Shown here: positions 7,582 to 15,329 of the stretch, piece by piece
Numbering within the stretch: position 1 is the first letter of the stretch
Layout of the letters: each line of letters begins with the position of its first letter
Origin: Actinoplanes sandaracinus
GTDB taxonomy: Bacteria; Actinomycetota; Actinomycetes; Mycobacteriales; Micromonosporaceae
Reading direction: 5' to 3'
DNA length: 64,000 bases
NCBI RefSeq assembly: GCF_030009775.1
Contig: NZ_JASCTH010000039.1
Coordinates: 22,756-86,755 of the forward strand
Notes under the pieces: generated by a model
Seen by the model: only the letters and a program-made list of their open reading frames with translations
Told to the model about the DNA's origin: nothing
Database searches by the model: none
Translations under genes and position numbers: made by a program

Positions 7582-8409
7582 TCAGCCGTTGACCTCACAC
7601 ACGAGCCAGCCGGTCTTCCGGACGACGGTGAAACGGAGATCCTGTGCGGCGGTCTTCTCGTCGTCGGTCGACATGACGATCCGCACGTCGACCCGGGCCC
7701 GCTCCTCGTCCCGGTCGGCCACGGCCGGCTCGTCCCAGCGGAAAACCGGGGCCTGGTAGCCGTCGGCGTACCCGCTGATCTGCTCCACCCGGGCGGCGAG
7801 TTTCGCCTCATCGCGGGATTTGCTGCACACCAGATCGCGCGCGGCGGTCGCGTCCTGCTGGGTGTAGACCGCGGTCAGGAACCGGTTGACCGCGGTGGTC
7901 GGGTCCGGCGAACCGGGGTTGTCCGCGTCCCTGAGCAGGTAATACGCCGAGACGGCGCCGCCGCCGCAGAGCGCCAGGGTGGCCACGAAGGCCATGGAGA
8001 GGAAAATCGTCGAACGCGCTCGCGGGTCGGCGGCCGGTGGCAGGCGGCCGGTCGGCGACCCCACCCAGATCGGCTCGGCCTGCGGCTGGATCTCGGCCGG
8101 CGGCGAGTGCTGGTAGGCCAGGTGCTCCGGTGGCGCGTGCCGCCACTCGCCGGGTCTCTCGTGCTGGGCGTGCCAGGGGCCGTGGGGCGGTGGCTGATGC
8201 CACACCGGCTCGGGAGTGTGCGATATCACCTCACCGGACACCACCGGATGTTCGGCGGTGTCGAGGTCCGGAGCCGTGAACGCGGCCGTGTGCGGCGGTT
8301 CGGGCGCCGGAATGGGTTCCACCGGCGGGATCGGCATGGGCGGTTCCGGCTCGGGCGACGGTGGCGGCTCCGGGTGCCCGCCCGGCTCGTTCCGTGCGTC
8401 CTGCGTCAT
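7582..8409 (-). CDS. Single-pass membrane protein, Pro-rich cytoplasmic half and NTF2-like outer half
   Basis: The product has 275 residues. The first 130 or so are rich in Pro, Glu and His (PPPSPEPEPPMPIPP, then long PxP stretches) and look disordered. One membrane segment follows (STIFLSMAFVATLALCGGGAVSAYYLL), then an outer domain of about 110 residues with the pattern AVNRFLTAVYTQQDATAARDLVC and ending TGWLVCEVNG. This looks like the NTF2-like/DUF4878 folds of actinobacterial envelope proteins. The protein encoded at 48226-48816 has the same plan and the same terminal GW(L/R)VC signature, so they are probable paralogues. The ATG at 8409 has GGAGG five bases upstream. The function is unknown. 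Confidence 0.7.
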   Translation of the reverse strand: MTQDARNEPGGHPEPPPSPEPEPPMPIPPVEPIPAPEPPHTAAFTAPDLDTAEHPVVSGEVISHTPEPVWHQPPPHGPWHAQHERPGEWRHAPPEHLAYQHSPPAEIQPQAEPIWVGSPTGRLPPAADPRARSTIFLSMAFVATLALCGGGAVSAYYLLRDADNPGSPDPTTAVNRFLTAVYTQQDATAARDLVCSKSRDEAKLAARVEQISGYADGYQAPVFRWDEPAVADRDEERARVDVRIVMSTDDEKTAAQDLRFTVVRKTGWLVCEVNG

Positions 8410-8542
8410 GTCATCCTCCGCTCCTGGCTCTCCGTGATGGCATGTGCGCTTTCCGTACACAATTCGCAGCCCAGCCTAGCCAACGGCGGGCGGGCGCGCG
8501 TCCTAAGCTGTGCCGGTATCCGACGTGAGGAGAGCACCAGCA

Positions 8543-8701
8543 ATGCAGAAGTGGGAGTACGTGACCGTGCCCCTGCTGGTCCACGCGACCAAGCAGATCC
8601 TCGACAACTGGGGCGAGGACGGCTGGGAGCTGGTCCAGGTCGTTCCCGGCCCGAACGGCCCCGAGCAGCTGGTCGCCTACCTGAAGCGACCCAAGTCATG
8701 A
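8543..8701 (+). CDS. DUF4177 small protein
   Basis: The product has 52 residues. QKWEYVTVPLL, then DNWGEDGWELVQV and EQLVAYLKRP, give the usual DUF4177 pattern of strand, helix and GWELV strand. Its function is unknown. The same small gene precedes the RidA gene in M. tuberculosis (Rv3678A, as I recall). A GAGGAGAG stretch lies upstream of ATG 8543. Its stop overlaps the next start (ATGA at 8698-8701), so the two are probably translationally coupled. Confidence 0.8.
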   Translation: MQKWEYVTVPLLVHATKQILDNWGEDGWELVQVVPGPNGPEQLVAYLKRPKS

Positions 8702-9189
8702 CCACTCCGGCCCCCGTCTCCGGGGAGGGCGCGGTCGACGCCTACGCCAAGCTCGCCGCACTGGGCCTGACTCTGCCGGCGGTGGCCGCGCCGGTCGCGT
8801 CGTACGTGCCCGCCGTGCAGTCCGGCAACCACGTCTACGTCTCCGGCCAGCTGCCGTTCGTCGACGGCAAACTGCCGCAGGTCGGCAAGGTGGGCGCCGA
8901 GGTCAGCGTCGAGGAGGCCGCCGGGCTGGCCCGCCTCTGCGCGCTCAACGCCCTCGCCGCGATCGACGCGCTGGTCGGACTGGGTCGAGTCGTCAAGATC
9001 GTCAAGGTGGGTGGATTCGTCGCCTCGGCGCCCGGCTTCACCGGTCAGCCGGCCGTGATCAACGGCGCGTCCGATCTCTTCGCCGCCGTCCTGGGCGAGC
9101 AGGGCCGGCACGCCCGCGCCGCGGTCGGGGTCTCCGAGCTGCCGCTGGGCTCGCCCGTCGAGGTCGAGGTCATCGCCGAGGTAGTGTGA
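8698..9189 (+). CDS. RidA/YjgF family protein
   Basis: The product has 163 residues. The family hydrolyses reactive enamine/imine intermediates released by PLP enzymes. VYVSGQLPFVDGKLPQVGKVG, then ALNALAAIDALVGLGRVVKIVKVGGFVAS and a C-terminal ARAAVGVSELPLGSPVEVE segment, cover the YjgF fold. The Arg of ARAAVG corresponds to the conserved substrate-carboxylate Arg. It belongs to the longer subgroup (about 150-165 residues) found beside MBL-fold hydrolases in actinobacteria (Rv3678c). The start ATG overlaps the stop of the DUF4177 gene. Confidence 0.9.
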   Translation: MTTPAPVSGEGAVDAYAKLAALGLTLPAVAAPVASYVPAVQSGNHVYVSGQLPFVDGKLPQVGKVGAEVSVEEAAGLARLCALNALAAIDALVGLGRVVKIVKVGGFVASAPGFTGQPAVINGASDLFAAVLGEQGRHARAAVGVSELPLGSPVEVEVIAEVV

Positions 9190-9271
9190 TCTTGCGGTGA
9201 TTCGGCAGTATTTGCTCACCGATGGTGACCGGATCGGACATCGTGTCTCCGTCAACGCCCCCGGACCGACG

Positions 9272-9277
9272 TACGAT
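9272..9277 (+). promoter_or_regulatory. -10 box of MBL-fold gene
   Basis: TACGAT, 7 bases before ATG 9285, arranged as in leaderless genes. It decides this start over an upstream in-frame ATG at 9222. Confidence 0.5.
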
Positions 9278-9284
9278 TCGGGTC

Positions 9285-10082
9285 ATGGGGGGCGCTGAGC
9301 CCGAGTCGGCCGAGGCCGACCGGCTACCGGGTTGGGTGACGTTGCTTCGGGCGCCCAACCCGGGGCCGATGACGCTGGACGGCACCAACACCTGGATCCT
9401 GCGGGCTCCCGGCGCGGACTACGCGACCGTGATCGACCCCGGGCCGCTGGACGAGGGACATCTGCGGCGGATCGCCGAACACGGCCCGTTCCAGTTCATC
9501 CTGATCACACACGGTCATCACGATCACGTCGAGGGCGCCGACCGACTGTCCGAACTGCTCGGCGGCACCGCGGTGCTCGCCGCCGACCCGGCGTACTGCC
9601 TCCACGGTGACCCGTTGGACCCGAGCGAGTGGCTCGGCGGCAACGGGCTCGACATACGGGTGGTGGACACTCCAGGGCACACCAGTGACTCGGTGTCCTT
9701 TCTCATCGAGTGTGGGGACGACCGCGCCATGTTCACCGGAGACACCATTCTGGGTCGCGGGACCACGGTGGTCGCCCGGCCCGACGGCGACCTCGGGGCC
9801 TACCTGCGCAGTCTTGAACTGCTCAGCGCGTACCCCGAAGTGTTGATGTTGCCCGGCCACGGCCCGGCCCGGACCGACACGGCCGAGCGCGCCCGCTTCT
9901 ATCTCGAACACCGCCGTGAGCGGCTGGCGCAGGTGGCGGCCGCCATGGCGGCCGGCGCCGAAACGCCCGAGGCCGTCGTCGACCTGGTCTATCCGGACAT
10001 CGATCCGGGTGTGCGGTTCGCCGCCGAGTGGTCCGCGGCCGCGCAGCTCGACTATCTGCGGCAGCGACGGGAAACGCCGTGA
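9285..10082 (+). CDS. Metallo-beta-lactamase fold hydrolase (glyoxalase II/RNase Z-like)
   Basis: The product has 265 residues. Metal ligands are visible in order: THGHHDH (HxHxDH), TPGHTSD (His), FTGDTILG (bridging Asp) and LPGHGPA (His). The N-terminal NPGPMTLDGTNTWIL motif and a winged-helix-like C-terminal region (ERLAQVAAAMAAGAETPEAVVDLVY) place it in the LACTB2-like subgroup, matching Rv3677c by position. The substrate is not known. Its stop overlaps the next start as GTGA (10079-10082), so it is probably coupled to the cyclase gene. Confidence 0.88.
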   Translation: MGGAEPESAEADRLPGWVTLLRAPNPGPMTLDGTNTWILRAPGADYATVIDPGPLDEGHLRRIAEHGPFQFILITHGHHDHVEGADRLSELLGGTAVLAADPAYCLHGDPLDPSEWLGGNGLDIRVVDTPGHTSDSVSFLIECGDDRAMFTGDTILGRGTTVVARPDGDLGAYLRSLELLSAYPEVLMLPGHGPARTDTAERARFYLEHRRERLAQVAAAMAAGAETPEAVVDLVYPDIDPGVRFAAEWSAAAQLDYLRQRRETP

Positions 10083-13000
10083 CCTGCCCTGTGTGCGGGA
10101 CCGTCGCGGTGCCCGGCGCCCGCTTCTGTCACCACTGCGGCGCCGCGCTCCCGGCCGCGGCCTCCCTGCCCGCGGCCGAGCGGCGCATCGTCACCGTGCT
10201 CTTCGGCGACCTCTCCGACTTCACCTCGTTCTCCGAGGACCTCGATCCGGAGCGGGTCGGCGCGGTCACCGACCGCGTGCTGGCCGCGCTGGCCGGCGCG
10301 GTGAAGACGTTCGGCGGGCACGTCGACAAGCTGACCGGCGACGGGATCATGGCCGTCTTCGGCGCCCCGGTGGCCCACGAGGACGACGCCGAGCGCGCGG
10401 TCCGGGCCGCGCTGAGCATGCAGCGGGCGGTCCGCCGGGTGCTCGACGACGAGCGCGGCGGTGGCGCCCCCCTGGGCCTGCGAGTCGGGCTCAACACCGG
10501 CGAGGTGGTCGCGGGCATGCAGGCCGGCATCGAGTACACGGTCATCGGCGACACGGTCAACACCGCCGCCCGGCTGGCCGACGCCGCCGCGGTGGGGACC
10601 GTCTACGCCGGCGAGCGCACCAGCGCGGGCACCCGGCACGTCGCCTCCTGGCGGCAGCTACGGCCGCTGCGGCTCAAAGGCAAGCGCGAACCCGTTCCGG
10701 CCTACGAGCTGCTCGGCCTGCACGACGCGCCGGGCACCCGGTCCGGTCTGGGCGACGAGGCGCCGTTCGTGGGCCGCGAGGCCGAGCTGGGCCGGTTCTC
10801 CGGCCGGCTGGCCGAGGCGATCGACACCGGCCACCCCCGGATCATGGTGATGACCGCCGAGGCCGGCATCGGCAAGTCCCGGTTCGCCGGCGAGGTCAAG
10901 CGCCTCGCCTCCGGATACTCCGGGCACGGCGCGCGGGTGCTGCGGGTGCGCTGCCGGGCGTTCGGTGAGCGCCGCCGCTACGCGCCGCTGGCCGACCTCG
11001 TCCGCAAGGCGGCCGGCCTGCCCAAGGACGTGGCCACCACGGTCGCCCGCACGGTCGTCGAGGAGCGCCTCCGCAAGCTGGGCAACCGCCTCGGCGTTCA
11101 GGTCGACAGCGACCGCCTGCTGGTGCTGCTCGGGTACGGCGAGGCCCCGGACCGCCCGATCGGCCCGGCCGCGCCCGCCGACTGGCCGTCCAGCGCCAGG
11201 CGCATCGACGCCGAAGCCATCGCCGTCGCCGTCGCCGACCTGCTCAACGCGCTCGCCGCCGAGGAACCGCTGGTGGTGATCGTGGACGACGTGCACGACG
11301 CCACCGACACCACGATCGAGGCGATCGGCCGCACCCTGAACCGGCTGGAAGGCCCGGTCGTGGTGCTGCTGCTCAGCCGGCCCGAGCTGGTGCGCTCCTC
11401 GCAGGCGATGGCCCGGCTCGCCGACGCCGAGGTGCACACCCTGCCGCCGCTGCGCGGGGCCGACGCGTCCCGGCTGCTCACGTCATATCTGCACGGCGGC
11501 AAGCTGCCCCCGGCCGACAGCGACCGGCTGCTCGCCACCGCCCAGGGCAACCCGTTCTATCTGGCCGAGATGGTCACCCTGCTGATGGAGCGGGGCGCGC
11601 TCACCCCGGCGGTCGGCGCCAACGCGGCCGGCCGGTGGCAGCTCGCGGCCGGATCACTCGGCAGCCGGCTGCTCTCCCGAGACCTGGCCGCGGTGCTCGC
11701 CGCGCGTATAGACGCGCTCACCGCGGAGCCGCGGTCGGTGCTGCGGGACGCGTCGGTGGCCGGGACGACCGTGCCCAACGGCGTACTGGAGGCGCTCCAG
11801 GAGCGGCGGGCGGTCGCCGACAGCCGGCCGGGCGTGGTCGTCGCGGTCGAACTCGAACGAGCCGTCGACGAACTGCTCCAGCGGCGCATGCTGCACCGGT
11901 CGCGGTCCGGCGGCTACCAGTTCAGCACCCCGCTGATGCGGGAGGCGGCCTACGCCGGGATCGGCAAGGCCGACCTGGCCGAACGGCACGCCTACCTGGC
12001 CGCCTGGGCGGCGCCGGAGAGTGTGTCCGAAGCCGGGCACGACGGCGCGGTCCGGCTCAACCTGACCGACGGCGAGCGGGACGCGTTCATCGCCGCCCAC
12101 GCCGGGCAGGCGGTCGAACTGGCCGACGCCGTGCGGCTGCGGCCGGACGCGCCGGCCCGCGAGGTGGCCCCGCTGGGCGTCGCGGCGCTCGGCCGGATGG
12201 CGCGGCGCGCCCTCGCCGACATCGAACCCGCCGCCGCCATCGAGTACGCGGAACGCGCCATCGCCCTGGCCAAGGGCGAGCTGCCGCTGCCCGACCAACT
12301 CGTGCACGCCCGTGCGCTGCTGCGCCTGGGCCGGGCCGAGGAAGCGCTGACGTTCGGCGAGAAGATCGCGGTGAGCGCCGCCGACGAGCCGGTCTGCCGG
12401 GCCGAGGCGATGATCGTGGTCGGCCGGGCCCACGAGGCGCTGGGCGACACCGACCGGGCCGTCACCGCCTGGCAGGAGGCGCTCGAGGTGGCCACCGAGG
12501 CCCAGCTGCTACCGGAGCGGGCCAACGCGATGCGCCGCCTCGGCATGGCCGACTTCCTGTCCGGCAAGCTCAGCCAGGCCAGCAGCCGGTTCGCCGCCGC
12601 CTATCAGGTCACGCTCGCCGCCGGGGACCGCCACGGGCAGGCCTGGGCGCTGCAGAGCCTGGCCTGGGTGACCACCACCCGGGGCGACTTCGCCGGCACC
12701 GACGCGGTGCTGGGCCGGGCGGCGCGGCTCTTCGCCGAACTCGGCGACCCGGTCGGCCGCTCCTGGCTGCGCGGCACCACGGCGTTCGCCCGGCTGCTGG
12801 CCGGCCGGTTGCAGGAGGCACGCCGGCTGGCCCGGCTCTTCCTGCCGTTCGGCGACCGGGTCGGTGAGGGCTGGGCGGTCGGCACGCTGCGGGTCGTCGA
12901 GGCCTACGCGGCCGCCGAACTCGGCGATCTCGGAGCCGCCGACGGGCAGGCGCGCCGGGCGTACCGGGAGTTCCTGGAGGTCAACGACGACTGGGGCTGC

Positions 13001-13681
13001 GGGCTCGCCCTGGTGGTGCGCGGTGCCATCGCCCGCGGGCTCAACGAACCCGAACACGCCGGTGACCTGCTCACCGACGCCATGGGCTACGCCGGCCGCA
13101 CCGGCCATCCGCTGCTGCTCGGCATGGCCGGGACCCTGCGCGGGTTCGTCGCCCTGCAACTCGGTGACCTGGAAGCCGCCGAAGCCGACGCGCGACGGGT
13201 GATGACCGCGGTCGAACCGCACAATCCGCTGGCGCCGGCCCAGGTGGGGCCACGGGTGCTGCTGGCCGAGGCGCGGACCAGGGCCGGGGACGCGGCGACC
13301 GCGATCGGGCTGCTGGCGCCGATCGCCAGTGACATGTCGACGCCGTCGATGCTCTTCTCGCGGCGGCACGCGCTGGCGTCGTACGCCTCCGCCCTGCTCG
13401 CCGACGGCCGCGTCGACACGGCTCTCACCTGGATCGAGCGGGCCGCCTCGGCCCCCGCCGAGGACGTCCGCAGCACCGTGATCTCGGCCATGGTCCGGGC
13501 CCGGGTGCTGGCCGCGGCCGACCGTTGCGAGGAGGCCCGGGAGGCGGCTGAGGAAGCGGTCCGTCTGGCGTACTCCACCGAGCAGGCCAGCGAGCGGGCA
13601 ACCGCCGAGGAGCTGCGGGACACCCTCTCGGTGACCGCCGTGGAGGAAACTGTCGCCTACGCGTCTGACGTGCCCGGATGA
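10079..13681 (+). CDS. Class III nucleotide cyclase fused to AAA ATPase and TPR region
   Basis: The product has 1200 residues. A zinc ribbon (CPVCG, then CHHCG; residues 3-21) opens the protein. A class III cyclase domain (about 35-220) has both metal Asp residues (FGDLSDFTSF and TGDGIMAVFG) and Lys/Asp at the purine-selecting positions (KLTGDG, VIGDTVNTAARL), which predicts cAMP rather than cGMP as product. A STAND-type ATPase follows, with Walker A AEAGIGKSRF (about 260-270) and Walker B LVVIVDDVHD. The C-terminal half has repeated helical pairs of TPR type (about 700-1150). This is the layout of the mycobacterial Rv0891c/Rv1358-like and GuaB-type large cyclases. The GTG start is used because the zinc ribbon begins directly after it and it overlaps the previous stop. 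A cAMP receptor gene (crp) lies 5 kb downstream. Confidence 0.9.
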   Translation: MTCPVCGTVAVPGARFCHHCGAALPAAASLPAAERRIVTVLFGDLSDFTSFSEDLDPERVGAVTDRVLAALAGAVKTFGGHVDKLTGDGIMAVFGAPVAHEDDAERAVRAALSMQRAVRRVLDDERGGGAPLGLRVGLNTGEVVAGMQAGIEYTVIGDTVNTAARLADAAAVGTVYAGERTSAGTRHVASWRQLRPLRLKGKREPVPAYELLGLHDAPGTRSGLGDEAPFVGREAELGRFSGRLAEAIDTGHPRIMVMTAEAGIGKSRFAGEVKRLASGYSGHGARVLRVRCRAFGERRRYAPLADLVRKAAGLPKDVATTVARTVVEERLRKLGNRLGVQVDSDRLLVLLGYGEAPDRPIGPAAPADWPSSARRIDAEAIAVAVADLLNALAAEEPLVVIVDDVHDATDTTIEAIGRTLNRLEGPVVVLLLSRPELVRSSQAMARLADAEVHTLPPLRGADASRLLTSYLHGGKLPPADSDRLLATAQGNPFYLAEMVTLLMERGALTPAVGANAAGRWQLAAGSLGSRLLSRDLAAVLAARIDALTAEPRSVLRDASVAGTTVPNGVLEALQERRAVADSRPGVVVAVELERAVDELLQRRMLHRSRSGGYQFSTPLMREAAYAGIGKADLAERHAYLAAWAAPESVSEAGHDGAVRLNLTDGERDAFIAAHAGQAVELADAVRLRPDAPAREVAPLGVAALGRMARRALADIEPAAAIEYAERAIALAKGELPLPDQLVHARALLRLGRAEEALTFGEKIAVSAADEPVCRAEAMIVVGRAHEALGDTDRAVTAWQEALEVATEAQLLPERANAMRRLGMADFLSGKLSQASSRFAAAYQVTLAAGDRHGQAWALQSLAWVTTTRGDFAGTDAVLGRAARLFAELGDPVGRSWLRGTTAFARLLAGRLQEARRLARLFLPFGDRVGEGWAVGTLRVVEAYAAAELGDLGAADGQARRAYREFLEVNDDWGCGLALVVRGAIARGLNEPEHAGDLLTDAMGYAGRTGHPLLLGMAGTLRGFVALQLGDLEAAEADARRVMTAVEPHNPLAPAQVGPRVLLAEARTRAGDAATAIGLLAPIASDMSTPSMLFSRRHALASYASALLADGRVDTALTWIERAASAPAEDVRSTVISAMVRARVLAAADRCEEAREAAEEAVRLAYSTEQASERATAEELRDTLSVTAVEETVAYASDVPG

Positions 13682-13699
13682 TCTCCGCGGCGGCTGGCG

Positions 13700-13705
13700 T
13701 ATTTT
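13700..13705 (+). promoter_or_regulatory. -10 box of kinase gene
   Basis: TATTTT, 7 bases before GTG 13713. The gap after the cyclase gene is only 31 bases, so the kinase seems to have its own leaderless promoter. Confidence 0.5.
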
Positions 13706-13712
13706 CTATCCC

Positions 13713-14711
13713 GTGACGGATACTCCGCCTGGCGCCCTGCCCGTACCTTACGTGCCAGGCATGTCCGGTTTGTCGATTATGGCACGTGGTGGGTATGCCA
13801 CCGTATACCGCGCCGTCCAGGACTCCGTCGGGCGTGACGTCGCCATCAAGGTGGAGAACCGCACCCTCGACAGCGCCCGCGACCAGGCCCGCTTCCTCCG
13901 CGAGGCGCGCGCCGCCGGGCGCATGTCGTCACACCCGCACGTCGTCGACCTGTTCGACGTCGGCGTGACGGTCGACCAGCATCCCTACCTGATCATGGAG
14001 TTGTGCGACGGGTCGTACCTCGACCGCATGCGCGTCTCCCCGCTCACCCCCGCCGAGACCCGCGACGTCGGCATCAAGATCGCTGACGCGCTGGTGCACT
14101 CGCACGCCAACGGCGTCCTGCACCGCGACGTCAAACCGGCCAACATCCTCTACTCCGAGTTCAACCCGGCCGTCCTCGCCGACTTCGGCCTGGCCGTCCT
14201 CGGCGAGATGCGCGACTCCATGGTCACCCTCGAGGTGCTCACCCCCGCCTACGCGCCGCCGGAGATGTTCCGCCACGACACCCCGTCCGGCGCCGCCGAC
14301 GTCTACGCCCTGTGCGCCACCCTCTACGCCGTCATGAGCGGCCGGCCACCCCGCTGGGAGAGCAACCGCAGCCCCAGCCTGCTCACCCTGATGGACCTGT
14401 TCCACCAGCCCATCCACGACTTGCACGGCGTGCCCCGGGCCCTCACCGACATCCTCCGCTACGGCATGAACAACGACCCGGCCGCCCGGCCGACCGCCGA
14501 ACAACTCCGCGACCTGCTGAGCAATCTGCACCTCGACCCCAGCACGCCGCCACCGCCGCCGGCGGTCTATCGCTCGGTGTCGACCAACCACGTGCCACCG
14601 CCGCGGCCACGGCCCATCCCGCCGAGCACGCCCACCCTCGACGAGACCCCGACGGTGCACAACAACCCGGCCCGCAAAAACTTCTTCAGCAAGTGGTTCT
14701 TCGGAAGCTGA
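13713..14711 (+). CDS. Soluble Ser/Thr protein kinase
   Basis: The product has 332 residues. The kinase domain (about 18-275) is complete: glycine loop GGYATVYRA, VAIKVE (ATP-binding Lys), HRDVKPANI (catalytic loop), DFGLA (metal-binding Asp) and a PAYAPPEMF substrate-binding segment. There is no transmembrane helix or outer sensor domain; the tail (about 280-332) is rich in Pro and ends with basic/aromatic residues. The N-terminus is short for a PknB-type enzyme, with ALPVPYVPGMSGLSIMARGGY just before the loop. Soluble kinases of this kind often phosphorylate regulators or ATPases encoded nearby; the cyclase gene just upstream is a candidate partner (inference). GTG start supported by the TATTTT box. 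Confidence 0.92.
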   Translation: MTDTPPGALPVPYVPGMSGLSIMARGGYATVYRAVQDSVGRDVAIKVENRTLDSARDQARFLREARAAGRMSSHPHVVDLFDVGVTVDQHPYLIMELCDGSYLDRMRVSPLTPAETRDVGIKIADALVHSHANGVLHRDVKPANILYSEFNPAVLADFGLAVLGEMRDSMVTLEVLTPAYAPPEMFRHDTPSGAADVYALCATLYAVMSGRPPRWESNRSPSLLTLMDLFHQPIHDLHGVPRALTDILRYGMNNDPAARPTAEQLRDLLSNLHLDPSTPPPPPAVYRSVSTNHVPPPRPRPIPPSTPTLDETPTVHNNPARKNFFSKWFFGS

Positions 14712-15329
14712 CCGCCACGCTCTCCCGGCGCCCTCTCTCCGCACCCCCTTCCCGGCGCCCGGCGCTCCCCCTCGCTGTGCTCCCGGTTCGCTTCGCCGGG
14801 CCGACCCAGCGGGATTCCGGTCAGTTCGCTTCTCTCGTACGAGACAAGCCGCCCTTCGCCGCGCCACACCTCACGTGGCTCCCCACGCGAGGCCCGGCGG
14901 ATCCGCACGGCCGCAGCGCGGCCACCGGGCTGCTGCCCCCTTCCCGCCAGACCAGTGCCCGAACGGTGAGCCGTCGCCCAGGCAGGTGTCGCACCGCCAG
15001 TTCCGCGTCTGCGTTACGGCCGGCTCAGCGAGCCGTCGCTCAAGCGTGTCACCGGGCCGGCGTTCCACGTGTGGGCTAGGGCCCCGGGTTGCGGAGTGCG
15101 GCGAGCCGTCGTCTGGGCGCGTTTCGACGGTGCTATTTCGCGTTGCGGCTACGGCTGAGGGGTCGCCTGCTGGGCGGGACGGTCGATGGCAGGGATGCGG
15201 TAGCCGGTGGCCCGGGGATTGCCCGAGAGGCGCGCTGGGGGCTTGAGCGGTGCCTTCGTCGCGCGGTAGTCCGGGGCGAGGATGGTGCTTCTGCGGGCTG
15301 ACTGGCGCGGGTCGGGGAGGGGGGGGCGG
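14712..15329. other. 618-bp non-coding gap with degenerate repeats
   Basis: I see no convincing gene here. The region contains four imperfect copies of GAGCCGTCG followed by a GTGTC-like word (near 14968, 15030, 15103 and 15157). It also has a palindromic CTCGTACGAG (14834-14843) and CACGTGGCT (14872-14880) that recur at similar spacing at 24388-24436. It separates the kinase gene from the convergent carboxylase gene. Open frames here do not show the expected third-position GC pattern on inspection. Confidence 0.5.
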
